Of a stretch of DNA of 64,000 nucleotides, positions 50,921-59,709 are shown in pieces. Source of the DNA: Olsenella urininfantis (GTDB lineage: Bacteria; Actinomycetota; Coriobacteriia; Coriobacteriales; Atopobiaceae). Location of the stretch: NCBI RefSeq assembly GCF_900155635.1, contig NZ_LT732540.1:1028365-1092364 (forward strand), written 5' to 3'. The notes under the pieces are model-generated. The model was given only the letters and a program-made list of their open reading frames with translations, did no database searches and had not been told where the DNA came from. The first letter of the stretch is position 1. Each line of letters starts with the position of its first letter. A program made the position numbers and the translations under genes.

Positions 50921-51037
50921 GCCCGAGAAAGGCACCTCGTTGGTTCTTTTCTCGAAGCCCGTCATGTCGTCCTCCGCCGGCTCAGGCCACTCGTTGCCTG
51001 GCTGCGGCAGCACGCCCCTGTCGGGAGTCGCGGCCAC
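50879..51037 (-). CDS. Possible 52-residue protein ending inside element C
   Basis: From a GTG at 51037 the frame reads MAATPDRGVLPQPGNEWPEP, AEDDMTGFEKRTNEVPFSGA, SPTATTLSVERL. AAGGA lies upstream. Composition (Pro, Glu, Asp, Asn, Trp) is unlike random high-GC sequence, so it may be a small gene or the end of a lost one. The last 12 residues are encoded by repeat element C. It occupies the adh-methyltransferase gap. Confidence 0.3.
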   Translation of the reverse strand: MAATPDRGVLPQPGNEWPEPAEDDMTGFEKRTNEVPFSGASPTATTLSVERL

Positions 51038-51085
51038 GACATAAGTTATCCTTGAAGAACTTTCAGAGAGACCTGCGGAGGAGCC

Positions 51086-51700
51086 ATGAGAAAGAGGTTC
51101 TGGGACTGGTCCGCACCCATCTATGTCTGGGCCATGCGCGCCGACAAGGGCGGCTACCAGTGGATGTACCACCGCATCGCGGAGGTGGTGCGCGGCCGTC
51201 GCGTTCTCGAGCTCGCCTCGGGCCCGGGCCTCATCGCCCTCAACGTGGCCGAGGCCACGCAGAGCATGGTCGCCACGGACTACTCGGAGGGCATGGTCGC
51301 CGAGGCTAGGAGGCAGGCCCACTCGGACAAGCTGCGCTTCGAGGTGGCCGACGCCACAGACCTTCCCTACGCAGACTCATCCTTCGACGTGGTGATCATC
51401 GCCAACGCCCTGCACATCATGCCCGCGCCCGAAAGGGCCCTCGCAGAGATAGGGCGCGTGCTCACGCCCGGTGGCACCCTGGTGGCACCCAACTTCGTGA
51501 TGCTCCAGGGGTCCTCGGGGAAAAACCTGTGGGCCAGGTTCCTCGAGCTGTTGGGCGTACGCTTCGAAAGCGAGTGGGACGCAGACGGCTATCTGGCGTT
51601 CCTTGCCAGATGCGGCTGGAAGCCACACTACCGCGAGCTTCTCCCCCTGCGCATACCCCTTCTGTACGTTGAGTGCGAGCGCGGCCAGACTCTACAGTGA
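51086..51700 (+). CDS. Class I SAM-dependent methyltransferase
   Basis: 204 residues. MRKRFWDWSAPIYVWAMRAD, then VLELASGPGLIALNVAEATQ (motif I, SAM binding), VATDYSEGMVAEARRQA, VADATDLPYADSSFDVVIIA (motif II/post-I) and LAEIGRVLTPGGTLVAPNF. This is the UbiE/Crg-like fold; substrate unknown. GGAGGAGCC precedes the ATG. The stop and the last two codons (LQ) lie inside repeat element D, which begins at 51690. Bracketed by elements C and D. Confidence 0.9.
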   Translation: MRKRFWDWSAPIYVWAMRADKGGYQWMYHRIAEVVRGRRVLELASGPGLIALNVAEATQSMVATDYSEGMVAEARRQAHSDKLRFEVADATDLPYADSSFDVVIIANALHIMPAPERALAEIGRVLTPGGTLVAPNFVMLQGSSGKNLWARFLELLGVRFESEWDADGYLAFLARCGWKPHYRELLPLRIPLLYVECERGQTLQ

Positions 51701-51785
51701 CACCGTTGCCTGTAGGGCGACGTAACATTTGCGCAGGTAGATTAAGGCTGCCCTACAGAGGGTGGCGTTGCCGTAGAGCAGATTG
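51690..51785 (+). repeat. Double-hairpin repeat element, copy D
   Basis: CTCTACAG (51690-51697) with CTGTAGGG (51710-51717), core TTTGCGCAGGT (51728-51738), then CCCTACAG (51751-51758) and CGTAGAG (51772-51778). The stem bases differ from copy B but mostly remain paired (G-T and compensating changes), which suggests a conserved RNA structure. It contains the stop of the methyltransferase gene (+) and the stop of the AraC gene (-). Confidence 0.8.
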
Positions 51786-52910
51786 CGGGCGGAGTCGCGC
51801 CGAGCGATAGGCGCTGGGGGTGACCCCCATGCGCGCCTTGAAGGCATCCGTGAAGGCGCCTTGGTTGGAATAGCCCACAAGTCTCGCGATCTCGCGCACG
51901 CTGCGGACGTCCTCGCGCAGGAGTCGCGCCGCCGTGGCCATGCGCCAGGAGCGCACGTGCTCCTGGGGCGTATGCCCATGCACGCGCTTGAATGCCTCGA
52001 TCAGCTGGCCCTCCCCCACGTGCAGGGCCTGGGCAAGCGCGCGCGTGGAGAGGTCGCCGGCAACGTTTGACCTCATCAGGCGCTCCACGAGGCTGCAGAG
52101 GTCGCGCTCCTTCGACGCCAGGCCCTCCCAGCCCTCCCGCAGGCGGGCACAGCCATCCACAAGCTGGGTCAGAGCCTCGACGACCTTTGCGCGATAGTAC
52201 GCCGGTGCGACGGTGGCGCTCGGCCGGGCGCCAGAGAGCTCCTCCAGCACGCGGGAGAGCTCGGGCAGCTCGTGACTGCCGTCGAGCATTCCCATGGCAT
52301 CGACCAGCACCGGCACGCCAACCCCCAGAAGTCGGGCATAGCGGGGAAGGGCGCAGGGCCGAAGGGAGACGGAGCAGGACTTGAAGCGGTGGTCCTCGCA
52401 GATCACCTGCTGGTAGCTCTGCCTTCCCCAACGGTATCCGATGAGCGCGGGGTGGCGCGGCCTCAGGCCGTCCACGAAGTACGAGGGCATGTCGAACTCG
52501 TAGGATCCGAAGCCGACCAGCTCTATGGAGTACCCACGATGGACCGCCCTCTCGCGCATCGAGAGCTCCATGGAGACCAGCACGGCATCCGCGTCCACGA
52601 TGGTGTACCAGTAGATTCCGTCACCAAACTCCGGGTCGATCAGGAAGCTGCGGCCGTACGCCCTGAGGTCGCGCGGAAGCCTCACTCCCTTGCGGTGGGC
52701 CTCGTCCACGGGAAGCGCGTGCAGCGTGCCCAGCATGGACTCGAAGGTCTGGCGGATGGCGTACTCTCCCCTTCCCCCACGCCCAAGCTCAGACGTCACC
52801 CAGAAGGGAGCCTTCTCCTCGTCATATGGCAGACGCTTGTACCACTGCGAGGAAAACTGGCTTTCGGTGAAACGCAGATTGGTTTCGGTGCGATTCCCCA
52901 TTTTCGGCAC
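51753..52910 (-). CDS. AraC-family transcription regulator
   Basis: 385 residues. The N-terminal 270 residues form a ligand or dimerisation domain (ESMLGTLHALPVDEAHRKGV; YSIELVGFGSYEFDMPSYF). The C-terminal 100 residues have the two helix-turn-helix units of AraC proteins: LSTRALAQALHVGEGQLIEA and VREIARLVGYSNQGAFTDAF, then KARMGVTPSAYR. The gene is divergent from the ECF-ABC operon at 52985, and the 75-base spacer holds an 18-bp dyad, so it is the likely regulator of that operon. Its last residues (ALRQRHPL) are encoded inside repeat element D. Confidence 0.9.
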   Translation of the reverse strand: MPKMGNRTETNLRFTESQFSSQWYKRLPYDEEKAPFWVTSELGRGGRGEYAIRQTFESMLGTLHALPVDEAHRKGVRLPRDLRAYGRSFLIDPEFGDGIYWYTIVDADAVLVSMELSMRERAVHRGYSIELVGFGSYEFDMPSYFVDGLRPRHPALIGYRWGRQSYQQVICEDHRFKSCSVSLRPCALPRYARLLGVGVPVLVDAMGMLDGSHELPELSRVLEELSGARPSATVAPAYYRAKVVEALTQLVDGCARLREGWEGLASKERDLCSLVERLMRSNVAGDLSTRALAQALHVGEGQLIEAFKRVHGHTPQEHVRSWRMATAARLLREDVRSVREIARLVGYSNQGAFTDAFKARMGVTPSAYRSARLRPQSALRQRHPL

Positions 52911-52945
52911 GTTCCCCCCTCCTCGAGATCGCAGGGCTATCTATT

Positions 52946-52963
52946 TGTTAATTGAGACTAACA
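52946..52963. promoter_or_regulatory. 18-bp dyad operator candidate between the AraC gene and the ECF operon
   Basis: TGTTAAT-TGAG-ACTAACA is an inverted repeat with 7-base arms and one mismatch, in the 75-base divergent spacer. It could bind the AraC regulator or a metal-sensing repressor such as DtxR. Seen in sequence; binding is inferred. Confidence 0.45.
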
Positions 52964-52984
52964 CAGAGCCCTGTGGAGGAGCCA

Positions 52985-53737
52985 ATGGCGGCAGGAGGCA
53001 CTGAGGGGGACATCACGGTAAGGGAGCTGTGCGCGAGAGGAACGCGCAGCCTCGACCCGCGCGCGCAGCTGCTCGCAGTCACCCTGCTCAACCTCGAGGT
53101 GGCGCTTGGCCCGGACCCCTGGCACCAGGCATCAGCCATGGCACTTGCCGTCGCGGCGACCCTCTTCGCCGGCCGTGGGCGCGCGGCCATCACCTGGGTC
53201 CTTCTTTATCTGGGCTTCTATCTGGCCGTGCGGGCAATAGCACAGCTCGACCTCTTGATGATGGCGGGCCCCGCCTCGACGCTCATCATGTTCCTGCGCG
53301 TCATGCCCGTCTTCGTGCTGGCATCGAATCTGATCGCAACCACGCGCACGGGCGAGCTGGCGCAGGTTCTGCAGTCGCTTGGGGCGCCGCCCCGCCTCAT
53401 CGTGGCCCTCTGCGTGGCCCTGCGCTTTCCGCCCACGTTGGCGCACGAGTCCCGCTCCATCGCGGAGGCCATGCGCATCCGCGGCATCCTGGGCACCCCC
53501 GCCAGCGTCCTGGGCCATCCCGTGCGCAGCGTCGAGCGCTTCATGGTCCCCCTGATCGGGCGAGTGGGAACCATCGCCGACGAGCTGGGAAACGCCGTGG
53601 TGGCACGCGGCGGCGAGACGAGCGAGCGGCGCAGCTCCCTCTTCCTCCTGCAATGGCGGGGCGCTGATGCCCTTCTCTGCGTGGCCCTCCTGCTCCTGGT
53701 CGCACACTCCGTCCTCGCGCAGGGCAGTATGTCATGA
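52985..53737 (+). CDS. ECF transporter transmembrane component (EcfT-like)
   Basis: 250 residues from the ATG at 52985 (GTGGAGGAGCC upstream). About six membrane helices, RGTRSLDPRAQLLAVTLLNL and ALCVALRFPPTLAHESRSIA, then EAMRIRGI, the coupling helix that docks on the ATPases. Works with the fused ATPase encoded 4 bases upstream of its stop. It is the scaffold subunit of energy-coupling-factor vitamin or metal importers, and an S component follows at 55303. Confidence 0.88.
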   Translation: MAAGGTEGDITVRELCARGTRSLDPRAQLLAVTLLNLEVALGPDPWHQASAMALAVAATLFAGRGRAAITWVLLYLGFYLAVRAIAQLDLLMMAGPASTLIMFLRVMPVFVLASNLIATTRTGELAQVLQSLGAPPRLIVALCVALRFPPTLAHESRSIAEAMRIRGILGTPASVLGHPVRSVERFMVPLIGRVGTIADELGNAVVARGGETSERRSSLFLLQWRGADALLCVALLLLVAHSVLAQGSMS

Positions 53738-55290
53738 GCGCCGCCGCGGCCAGCGTAGAGCTGGAGCGCTTCAGCTTCCGCTACCAGGGAGCGGAAGCTC
53801 CGGCGCTCAGGGACGTCAGCCTTCGCTTCAGTCCCGGCGAGTGCGTGGTGCTCTGCGGGCGCTCGGGCTGCGGGAAGACCACCCTCACCCGTGCCGTCAA
53901 CGGGCTCATCCCCCTTGCCTACCGCGGCGAGAGGAGCGGCCAGGTGCGCATAGGGGGCAAGCCCCTTGAGGAGCACAGCTCGAGCGAACTGGCGGCGCGT
54001 GTGGGGTCGGTCTTCCAGAACCCTCGCAGCCAGTTCGTCAACTCGGAGGTGGTGGCAGAGCTTGCCTTTGCCTGCGAGAACCAGGGCACGAGCAGGGACG
54101 AGATGGTATCCCGCATTCATGACGCAGCATCCGACCTGGGAATATGCCCGCTGCTCGGCCGCAGGGCACAGGAGCTCTCCGGCGGGCAGAGACAGCTGGT
54201 CATGCTGGCGGCGGCCCACGTCGCGCAGGCTGACGTCTACGTGCTCGACGAGCCCACCGCAGCGCTGGACATCCCCTCGATGCGCCTGCTGGCGCGTGCG
54301 CTGGCCCGGCTCAAGGCGGCCGGCAAGACCCTGATCGTCTCGGAGCATCGCCTGTGGTGGCTGAGAGGGCTTGCGGACCGCGTCATCCGCATGGAGGACG
54401 GGCTCGTCGCCGGTAGCTGGGGCGCGGACGAGTTCGCCCGCATTCCCCGCGAGACGCGCGCCTGCTGGGGGCTCAGGGCCTTTGGCGAGGACGACCTAAC
54501 GGCGCAGCTGCGACAGCGCGGGTGGAGGACGCCCGAGGCGTCACCGTCCCCGCGCGAGGATGGAGGGCTCGAGGCCAGGGGGCTGGCCCTGCGCTTCCAG
54601 GGCGGCGCACAGGTCCTGGCAGACGTGGGCCTCCAGATGGGGCGCGGGCACATCCTGGGAATCGTGGGCAGGAACGGCTCGGGCAAGACCACGCTCGCGC
54701 GCTGCCTCTGCGGGCTCGAGCGCGAGCAGGAGGGCCAGGTGCTGCTGGACGGCCGGCCCCTCTCCCCGCGCATGCGCCTCGGCAGGAGCTACCTGGTGAT
54801 GCAGGAGCCCGGCTACCAGCTCTTCGAGGACAGCGTCATGGCCGAGCTCGTCCAGGCGCGGATGCAGGGACAGGCGCTTGCGGGCGGACACGCACCCAAC
54901 GAAGCGGACGACGACGTGCAGCGGCTGATGGGGGCGCTGGGCATCGGCCCGCTCGCCAAGCGCCATCCCCTCTCGCTCTCAGGCGGGCAGCGGCAGCGCG
55001 TCTCCGTGGCCGCAGGCATGCTCTTCTCCAGCGAGGCCATGGTGCTGGACGAGCCCACCAGCGGCCTCGACGCGGACGGCATGCGGCGTATGGCAAGCCA
55101 GCTGGAGATGATTCGCGCCTCAGGCAAGAGCGTGGCGGTCATCTCGCATGACCTGGAGTTCCTCTCGCTCGTCTGCGATGAGGTGGTCCGTATGTCCGCG
55201 GGACGCGCGGGGCCGCCCCTTGCCGTCTGTTCCTCCACCCTTCCCCAGCTCAGGGAAGCACTTGGGTTTCAGTCTCACGAGAGTCTATAG
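53734..55290 (+). CDS. ECF ATPase, two domains fused
   Basis: 518 residues with two complete ABC ATPase domains. First domain: GRSGCGKTT, LSGGQRQLVML, VYVLDEPTAALD. Second domain: GRNGSGKTT, LSGGQRQRVSV, AMVLDEPTSGLD. This is EcfA and EcfA' in one chain. Starts in the last bases of the EcfT gene (ATGAG overlap). It drives the ECF transporter with the S component at 55303. Cytoplasmic face of the membrane. Confidence 0.93.
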   Translation: MSAAAASVELERFSFRYQGAEAPALRDVSLRFSPGECVVLCGRSGCGKTTLTRAVNGLIPLAYRGERSGQVRIGGKPLEEHSSSELAARVGSVFQNPRSQFVNSEVVAELAFACENQGTSRDEMVSRIHDAASDLGICPLLGRRAQELSGGQRQLVMLAAAHVAQADVYVLDEPTAALDIPSMRLLARALARLKAAGKTLIVSEHRLWWLRGLADRVIRMEDGLVAGSWGADEFARIPRETRACWGLRAFGEDDLTAQLRQRGWRTPEASPSPREDGGLEARGLALRFQGGAQVLADVGLQMGRGHILGIVGRNGSGKTTLARCLCGLEREQEGQVLLDGRPLSPRMRLGRSYLVMQEPGYQLFEDSVMAELVQARMQGQALAGGHAPNEADDDVQRLMGALGIGPLAKRHPLSLSGGQRQRVSVAAGMLFSSEAMVLDEPTSGLDADGMRRMASQLEMIRASGKSVAVISHDLEFLSLVCDEVVRMSAGRAGPPLAVCSSTLPQLREALGFQSHESL

Positions 55291-55302
55291 AAAGGAACGA
55301 AC

Positions 55303-55926
55303 ATGTCTCGTAACACGATAGGGTCTCAGGCGCAGGGCTCTGGCTCCCTCACCGCCAAGGACTTCGTCTTCTGCGCCCTCTTTGGCATGCTGGTCTTTGC
55401 GATAACCCTGGTTTTCGCAGGCATCTGCAGCCTCAGCTACCAGACCTCCTGGCTCGCTCACGCCCTCTCGTCGCTCGTCGCCGGCATGGCCTGGATCTAC
55501 CTCATGCACAAGGTCCCCAAGCGCGGTGCGTTGCTCGTCATGGGCGTGGTCACGGCCATCGCCGGATACTTCATGGGCATGCTCTGGACGGGCCCTGCCG
55601 GCATCCTGGTGGGCTCTGCGGTGGCGGAGCTGGTGGCCGGTGCCCCAGAGAGTCGCACCAACGTCAGGCGAGCCCTCTCCTTCTCGGCCTTCATGACCAT
55701 CTTCTGGCTGGGGCACATCTCGCTTGTCTATCTCATCGGCGCCGATGCCTACATTGACCAGTGCGTCAAGTTGGGCGTCACGATGGAGTTCGCGAGCGGC
55801 CTGGTCGCCGTCATGTTCACCCCCTGGATGGTGGGCATCGGCGTGGCGACGGCGGCCTGCGCGTACGTGGGCGCGCTCATTGGCCTGCGCGTGTTCAAGA
55901 AGCATTTCGAGAAGATGGGGGTATAG
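55303..55926 (+). CDS. ECF S component, MptD/Trep_Strep family
   Basis: 207 residues, about six membrane helices (FCALFGMLVFAITLVFAGIC; LLVMGVVTAIAGYFMGMLWT; FSAFMTIFWLGHISLVYLIG). The pattern fits the Trep_Strep family of putative substrate-binding S subunits (MptD), which are usually encoded beside EcfT and EcfA. Substrate unknown; because ABC exporter-fold proteins follow, a siderophore or metal-chelate route is plausible. GAAAGGAACGAAC precedes the ATG. Confidence 0.85.
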   Translation: MSRNTIGSQAQGSGSLTAKDFVFCALFGMLVFAITLVFAGICSLSYQTSWLAHALSSLVAGMAWIYLMHKVPKRGALLVMGVVTAIAGYFMGMLWTGPAGILVGSAVAELVAGAPESRTNVRRALSFSAFMTIFWLGHISLVYLIGADAYIDQCVKLGVTMEFASGLVAVMFTPWMVGIGVATAACAYVGALIGLRVFKKHFEKMGV

Positions 55927-55928
55927 GG

Positions 55929-57728
55929 ATGCCCAAGGTCAGCAACGAGGACCGCAGGAGGGACCAGGCCGGACGCGCGGCCATAGCGCGGCTCTCCAAG
56001 CCCATCCGAGGGCGCACGCTGGCCGCCCAGCTGTTCGTGCTGCTCTCCGCCGGCCTGTCGTTCGTGCCCTACCTGGCGCTGGTCTGGCTGGGAGACATCT
56101 TCCTCCAGGCGCAGGAGGCGGGCGTCGCGGCAGACGCCCGCCACGCCGACGAGGTGCTGCGACTGCTCCTTGCCGGCTTCGTCCTGAAGCTCACCTTTCA
56201 TGCCGTGGCGCTGGCAATCACCCACTTCGCCGACCTGCGACTGCGCCTGACCATCCGCCGCGGCATCGTGGAGCGCCTTGGCCAGGCCCCCCTGGCGTGG
56301 TTTGGCAGGAACGACTCGGGCAGCCTGCGCAGCGCCATCCAGGACGACACCAAGACCGTGCACACCGTCATCGCCCACGCCCCGGTCGACCTGCTGAACG
56401 GCCTGGTCTCCCCCTTGGTGCTGCTGTTGTTCATGTTTGCGCTCAACTGGAGGCTGGCGCTGGTGGGCATCGCCACCGTGCCCATCTACGTGCTGCTGTA
56501 CGGCTCGTCCATGAAGGACATGGGGCCCAAGACCGCCGAGATGAACGCCCAGCTCGCGGCCGTCTCGTCCACCATGGTGGAGCTGGTGGCGGGCATCAAG
56601 GTGGTCAAGGCCTTCGCGAAGACGGGCGAGGCGCACGAGAGGTACACGCGTGCCGCCACCACCTTCGCCGACACCTACTGGGAGTGGTGCGCGCCCATGA
56701 TCGGGCTCTGCTCCGTCGCCGCCGAGTTCGTCTCCATGCCCCTGCTCCTGCTGGTGAACCTCTGCGGGGGCGGACTGCTGCTCTGGGCCGACCTGGCCAC
56801 GCTGCCGCAGATCCTCGCCTGCACGCTGATCGCCATCGTGCTTCCGGGGGCCATGATGACGGTGGCAAACATCACCTGGTCCTACCAGCTGGCAGGCTCT
56901 GCCGCGGAGCGCCTGGTGGCGCTCCTGGACACGCCCATACTGCCCGAGGCCGCGCATCCCGCGCCAGCCCCGGGCGAGGCAAGCGTCAGCTTGGAGGACG
57001 TCTCCTATTCCTACGGTGGCACGCAGGCCCTGGACGGGGTGTCGCTCGAGCTGAGGCCCAACAGCCTGACGGCGCTGATCGGCCCCTCCGGGTCCGGCAA
57101 GTCAACCCTAGCGTCCCTGGTGGCACGCTTCGACGACCCGGACTCCGGCAGCGTCAAGCTGGGTGGTGTCGACCTGCGCGAGCTCTCGTCGGACGCGCTC
57201 TACGACAGGGTCTCCTTCGTCCTGCAGGACAGCATGCTGCTCAACGCCAGCGTCAGGAGGAACATTGCGCTGGGACGGCCTGACGCAAGCCTGGACCAGG
57301 TCCGTGAGGCGGCGCGCCTGGCGCAGATCGACGACCTCGTCATGTCCCTGCCCAAGGGCTATGACACCGTGCTGGGAAGCGACTGGTCGCCCTCCGGCGG
57401 GGAGGGGCAGCGACTCTCCATCGCCCGCGCGATCCTGTCCGACGCGCCCGTCCTGATCATGGACGAGGCCACCGCCTTCGCCGACCCGGACTCCGAGCTG
57501 GAGATACAGAGAGCCCTGATGGGCCTCGTGAGGGGCCGCACCGTGCTGGTGATAGCCCACCGACTGAACTCCATCATCGGCGCCGACCAGATCGCAGTCA
57601 TGGAGCGTGGGCGCATCGTGGCCCTGGGCACGCATGAGACCCTTCAGAACAATGCTCACTACCAGGCGCTTCTCAGGCAGGGTGACTTCCCTCTGGACAC
57701 CCACGGAAAGGAGGCCCCCGATGCGTAG
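55929..57728 (+). CDS. ABC transporter, permease-ATPase half (first of a pair)
   Basis: 599 residues from the ATG at 55929, directly after the S component. Residues 30-310: six membrane helices of the type I exporter fold. NBD: GPSGSGKST, a divergent signature SPSGGEGQRLSIARA, Walker B VLIMDEATAFAD, then IVIAHRLNSI-like H-loop. The partner is the overlapping downstream gene, so a heterodimeric transporter is likely. With the ECF importer upstream this resembles siderophore-handling gene sets (YbtP/YbtQ or IrtA/IrtB type), which is inference. Confidence 0.9.
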   Translation: MPKVSNEDRRRDQAGRAAIARLSKPIRGRTLAAQLFVLLSAGLSFVPYLALVWLGDIFLQAQEAGVAADARHADEVLRLLLAGFVLKLTFHAVALAITHFADLRLRLTIRRGIVERLGQAPLAWFGRNDSGSLRSAIQDDTKTVHTVIAHAPVDLLNGLVSPLVLLLFMFALNWRLALVGIATVPIYVLLYGSSMKDMGPKTAEMNAQLAAVSSTMVELVAGIKVVKAFAKTGEAHERYTRAATTFADTYWEWCAPMIGLCSVAAEFVSMPLLLLVNLCGGGLLLWADLATLPQILACTLIAIVLPGAMMTVANITWSYQLAGSAAERLVALLDTPILPEAAHPAPAPGEASVSLEDVSYSYGGTQALDGVSLELRPNSLTALIGPSGSGKSTLASLVARFDDPDSGSVKLGGVDLRELSSDALYDRVSFVLQDSMLLNASVRRNIALGRPDASLDQVREAARLAQIDDLVMSLPKGYDTVLGSDWSPSGGEGQRLSIARAILSDAPVLIMDEATAFADPDSELEIQRALMGLVRGRTVLVIAHRLNSIIGADQIAVMERGRIVALGTHETLQNNAHYQALLRQGDFPLDTHGKEAPDA

Positions 57729-59469
57729 CACGGGACTTCTCGAGCGCTTCCGCCGGTTCATGACCGAGCGGGACCGCGCCATGAACCGCAGCGGCATGGC
57801 CTGCTGCGTGCTGTCGGGAGCGCTGGCGGGCGTGAGCCTCTCCGTCATGATGCCTGCCGCGGCAGCGCTGCAGAGCGGATCTCCCCAGTGGGGGCTGGAC
57901 TTCCCCGCATGGATGGCGGTGCTGGCCGCCATCGCGCTGTCCTCCTGCACGCTCTCGTTCTTTGGCACCAAACTGGGATACACGGCTGGCCTCGGCTTCA
58001 TGCGCAACATGCAGGTCCTCGTCGGCAACAAGGTGTCTCGCCTGCCGCTGGGTTGGTTTGGGGCCAAGAGCGCCGGACGTCTGAGCCGCATGGTCACGCA
58101 AGAGATGCTCAGCACCGGGCAGGCCGTGGCATACTTCATCGGCGGGCTTGCCAAGAGCAGCAGCGCCGCGCTGGTTTTCTGCCTTGGCGGCTGGCTGTGG
58201 AGCTGGCAGCTGGGACTCGTGCTCACCGCAGCCATTCCCGCGGTCTTCCTCCTGCTGAAGTTGGCGCAGGCCTGCATCGGCAGGTGCTCTGCCATCGAAA
58301 GCCCCGCCGAGCAGGAGCTCGCCTCGCGCGTGGTGGAGTTTGCCCAGTGCCAGGCCGCCCTGCGCGCTTGCCACGCCGGCTCTGACTACCGCGAGCTCAG
58401 GGACGGCTTCGACAGCTGCTACCGCGCCGGACACCGCGGCCTCTGGTGGGGCGTGCTGGGAAACGCCATCTCGGGCATGAGCGTGCAGCTCGTGCTGGTC
58501 GCCATGGTCACCCTGGTCTGCCGCCTGGGCCTGACGGGGACGGCCGGCCCGCTCGAGAGCGTGGTCATGATCGGCTGCAGCCTGCGCTTCGCGACCCTCC
58601 TGAACGACATAGGCCCCGCCGTGTTCGGCATGGAGGAGCGCCGGCAGATGCTGGACGCGCTCGACGAGGTCATGGACGCGCCCGAGATGGACATGCCCGA
58701 GCAGAGCCGCCAGCCCCAGGACTCCAGCGTGGAGCTCGAGGGCGTGGACTTCTCCTATGTGAGGGGCACGCAGGTGCTGAGCGGCATCAGCCTCAAGGCT
58801 CCGGCGCGCTCCATGCTGGCCATAGTGGGGCCCTCCGGCTGCGGGAAGACCACCATCGTCAAGCTCGTCGCCCGCTTCTACGACGCATGCGCAGGCAGCG
58901 TGCGCGTGGGTGGGGTGGACGTGCGCGAGCTGGGCTGCGAGGAGCTGTTCCGGCAGGTCTCCTTCGTCTTCCAGGACGTCTACCTCTTCAATGACAGCCT
59001 GCGCAACAACGTGCTGATAGCGCGTCCGCAGGCAAGCGAGGAGGAGCTCGAGCGGGCCGCCGAGCTCGCCGGCGTGAGCGAGATAGTGCAGAGGCTGCCC
59101 GAGGGCTGGGACACCGCCTGCGGCGAGGGGGGCCGGGCCCTCTCGGGTGGCGAGAGGCAGCGCGTGTCCATTGCACGCGCGCTGCTGAAACAGGCGCCCA
59201 TCGTGCTCTTCGACGAGGCGACCTCGGCGCTCGACGCCGAGAACGAGGCCAACATCACGCGCTCCATGGCAGCGCTCAGGCAGCGTTCCACGCTGGTGGT
59301 CGTGGCCCACAAGCTGGAGACCATCAAGATGGCCGACCAGATAGTGGTGCTCAACGCCTCCGGCCGGGTCGTGGAGCGCGGCAGCCATGAGGAGCTCCTG
59401 GCGGCAGGTGGCAGCTACCGCGACTTCTGGAACAAGCGCTGCGCCAGCGCCCGGTGGCGTCTGGCGTAG
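57721..59469 (+). CDS. ABC transporter, permease-ATPase half (second of a pair)
   Basis: 582 residues; the ATG at 57721 overlaps the previous stop by 8 bases, with GGAAAGGAGG upstream. Exporter-fold TM domain, then NBD: GPSGCGKTT, LSGGERQRVSIARAL, IVLFDEATSALD, VVVAHKLETI. Unlike its partner it has a canonical signature. Probably forms the heterodimer with the 55929 gene. A terminator follows at 59493, ending the AraC-controlled operon. Confidence 0.92.
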   Translation: MRSTGLLERFRRFMTERDRAMNRSGMACCVLSGALAGVSLSVMMPAAAALQSGSPQWGLDFPAWMAVLAAIALSSCTLSFFGTKLGYTAGLGFMRNMQVLVGNKVSRLPLGWFGAKSAGRLSRMVTQEMLSTGQAVAYFIGGLAKSSSAALVFCLGGWLWSWQLGLVLTAAIPAVFLLLKLAQACIGRCSAIESPAEQELASRVVEFAQCQAALRACHAGSDYRELRDGFDSCYRAGHRGLWWGVLGNAISGMSVQLVLVAMVTLVCRLGLTGTAGPLESVVMIGCSLRFATLLNDIGPAVFGMEERRQMLDALDEVMDAPEMDMPEQSRQPQDSSVELEGVDFSYVRGTQVLSGISLKAPARSMLAIVGPSGCGKTTIVKLVARFYDACAGSVRVGGVDVRELGCEELFRQVSFVFQDVYLFNDSLRNNVLIARPQASEEELERAAELAGVSEIVQRLPEGWDTACGEGGRALSGGERQRVSIARALLKQAPIVLFDEATSALDAENEANITRSMAALRQRSTLVVVAHKLETIKMADQIVVLNASGRVVERGSHEELLAAGGSYRDFWNKRCASARWRLA

Positions 59470-59492
59470 GTGCCGAGACGGCAGCGTTTGGC

Positions 59493-59534
59493 CGGGCCTG
59501 GCGGGAGGATACCCCTCTCGCCAGGCCCCTTTTT
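59493..59534 (+). terminator. Terminator of the ECF-ABC operon
   Basis: GGGCCTGGCG (59494-59503) pairs with CGCCAGGCCC (59519-59528), followed by CTTTTTG. It starts 25 bases after the last stop. The 59535-59709 gap shows nothing further. Confidence 0.85.
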
Positions 59535-59709
59535 GTCGTGGCGGCACGGCGTTTGTGCCTTCCCGGACAATCCTGAGCCCCTTTTGGTGAAAGGGTGCCC
59601 GCAAATGCACAATCGCCGAGAGGGGCTGGCCGGCGAGGCGAGGCGGACGGCGGCACAACACGCAAGCGGGCACTAGAATGGGACCCGCACGCGACACCGA
59701 GGAGGGCAC

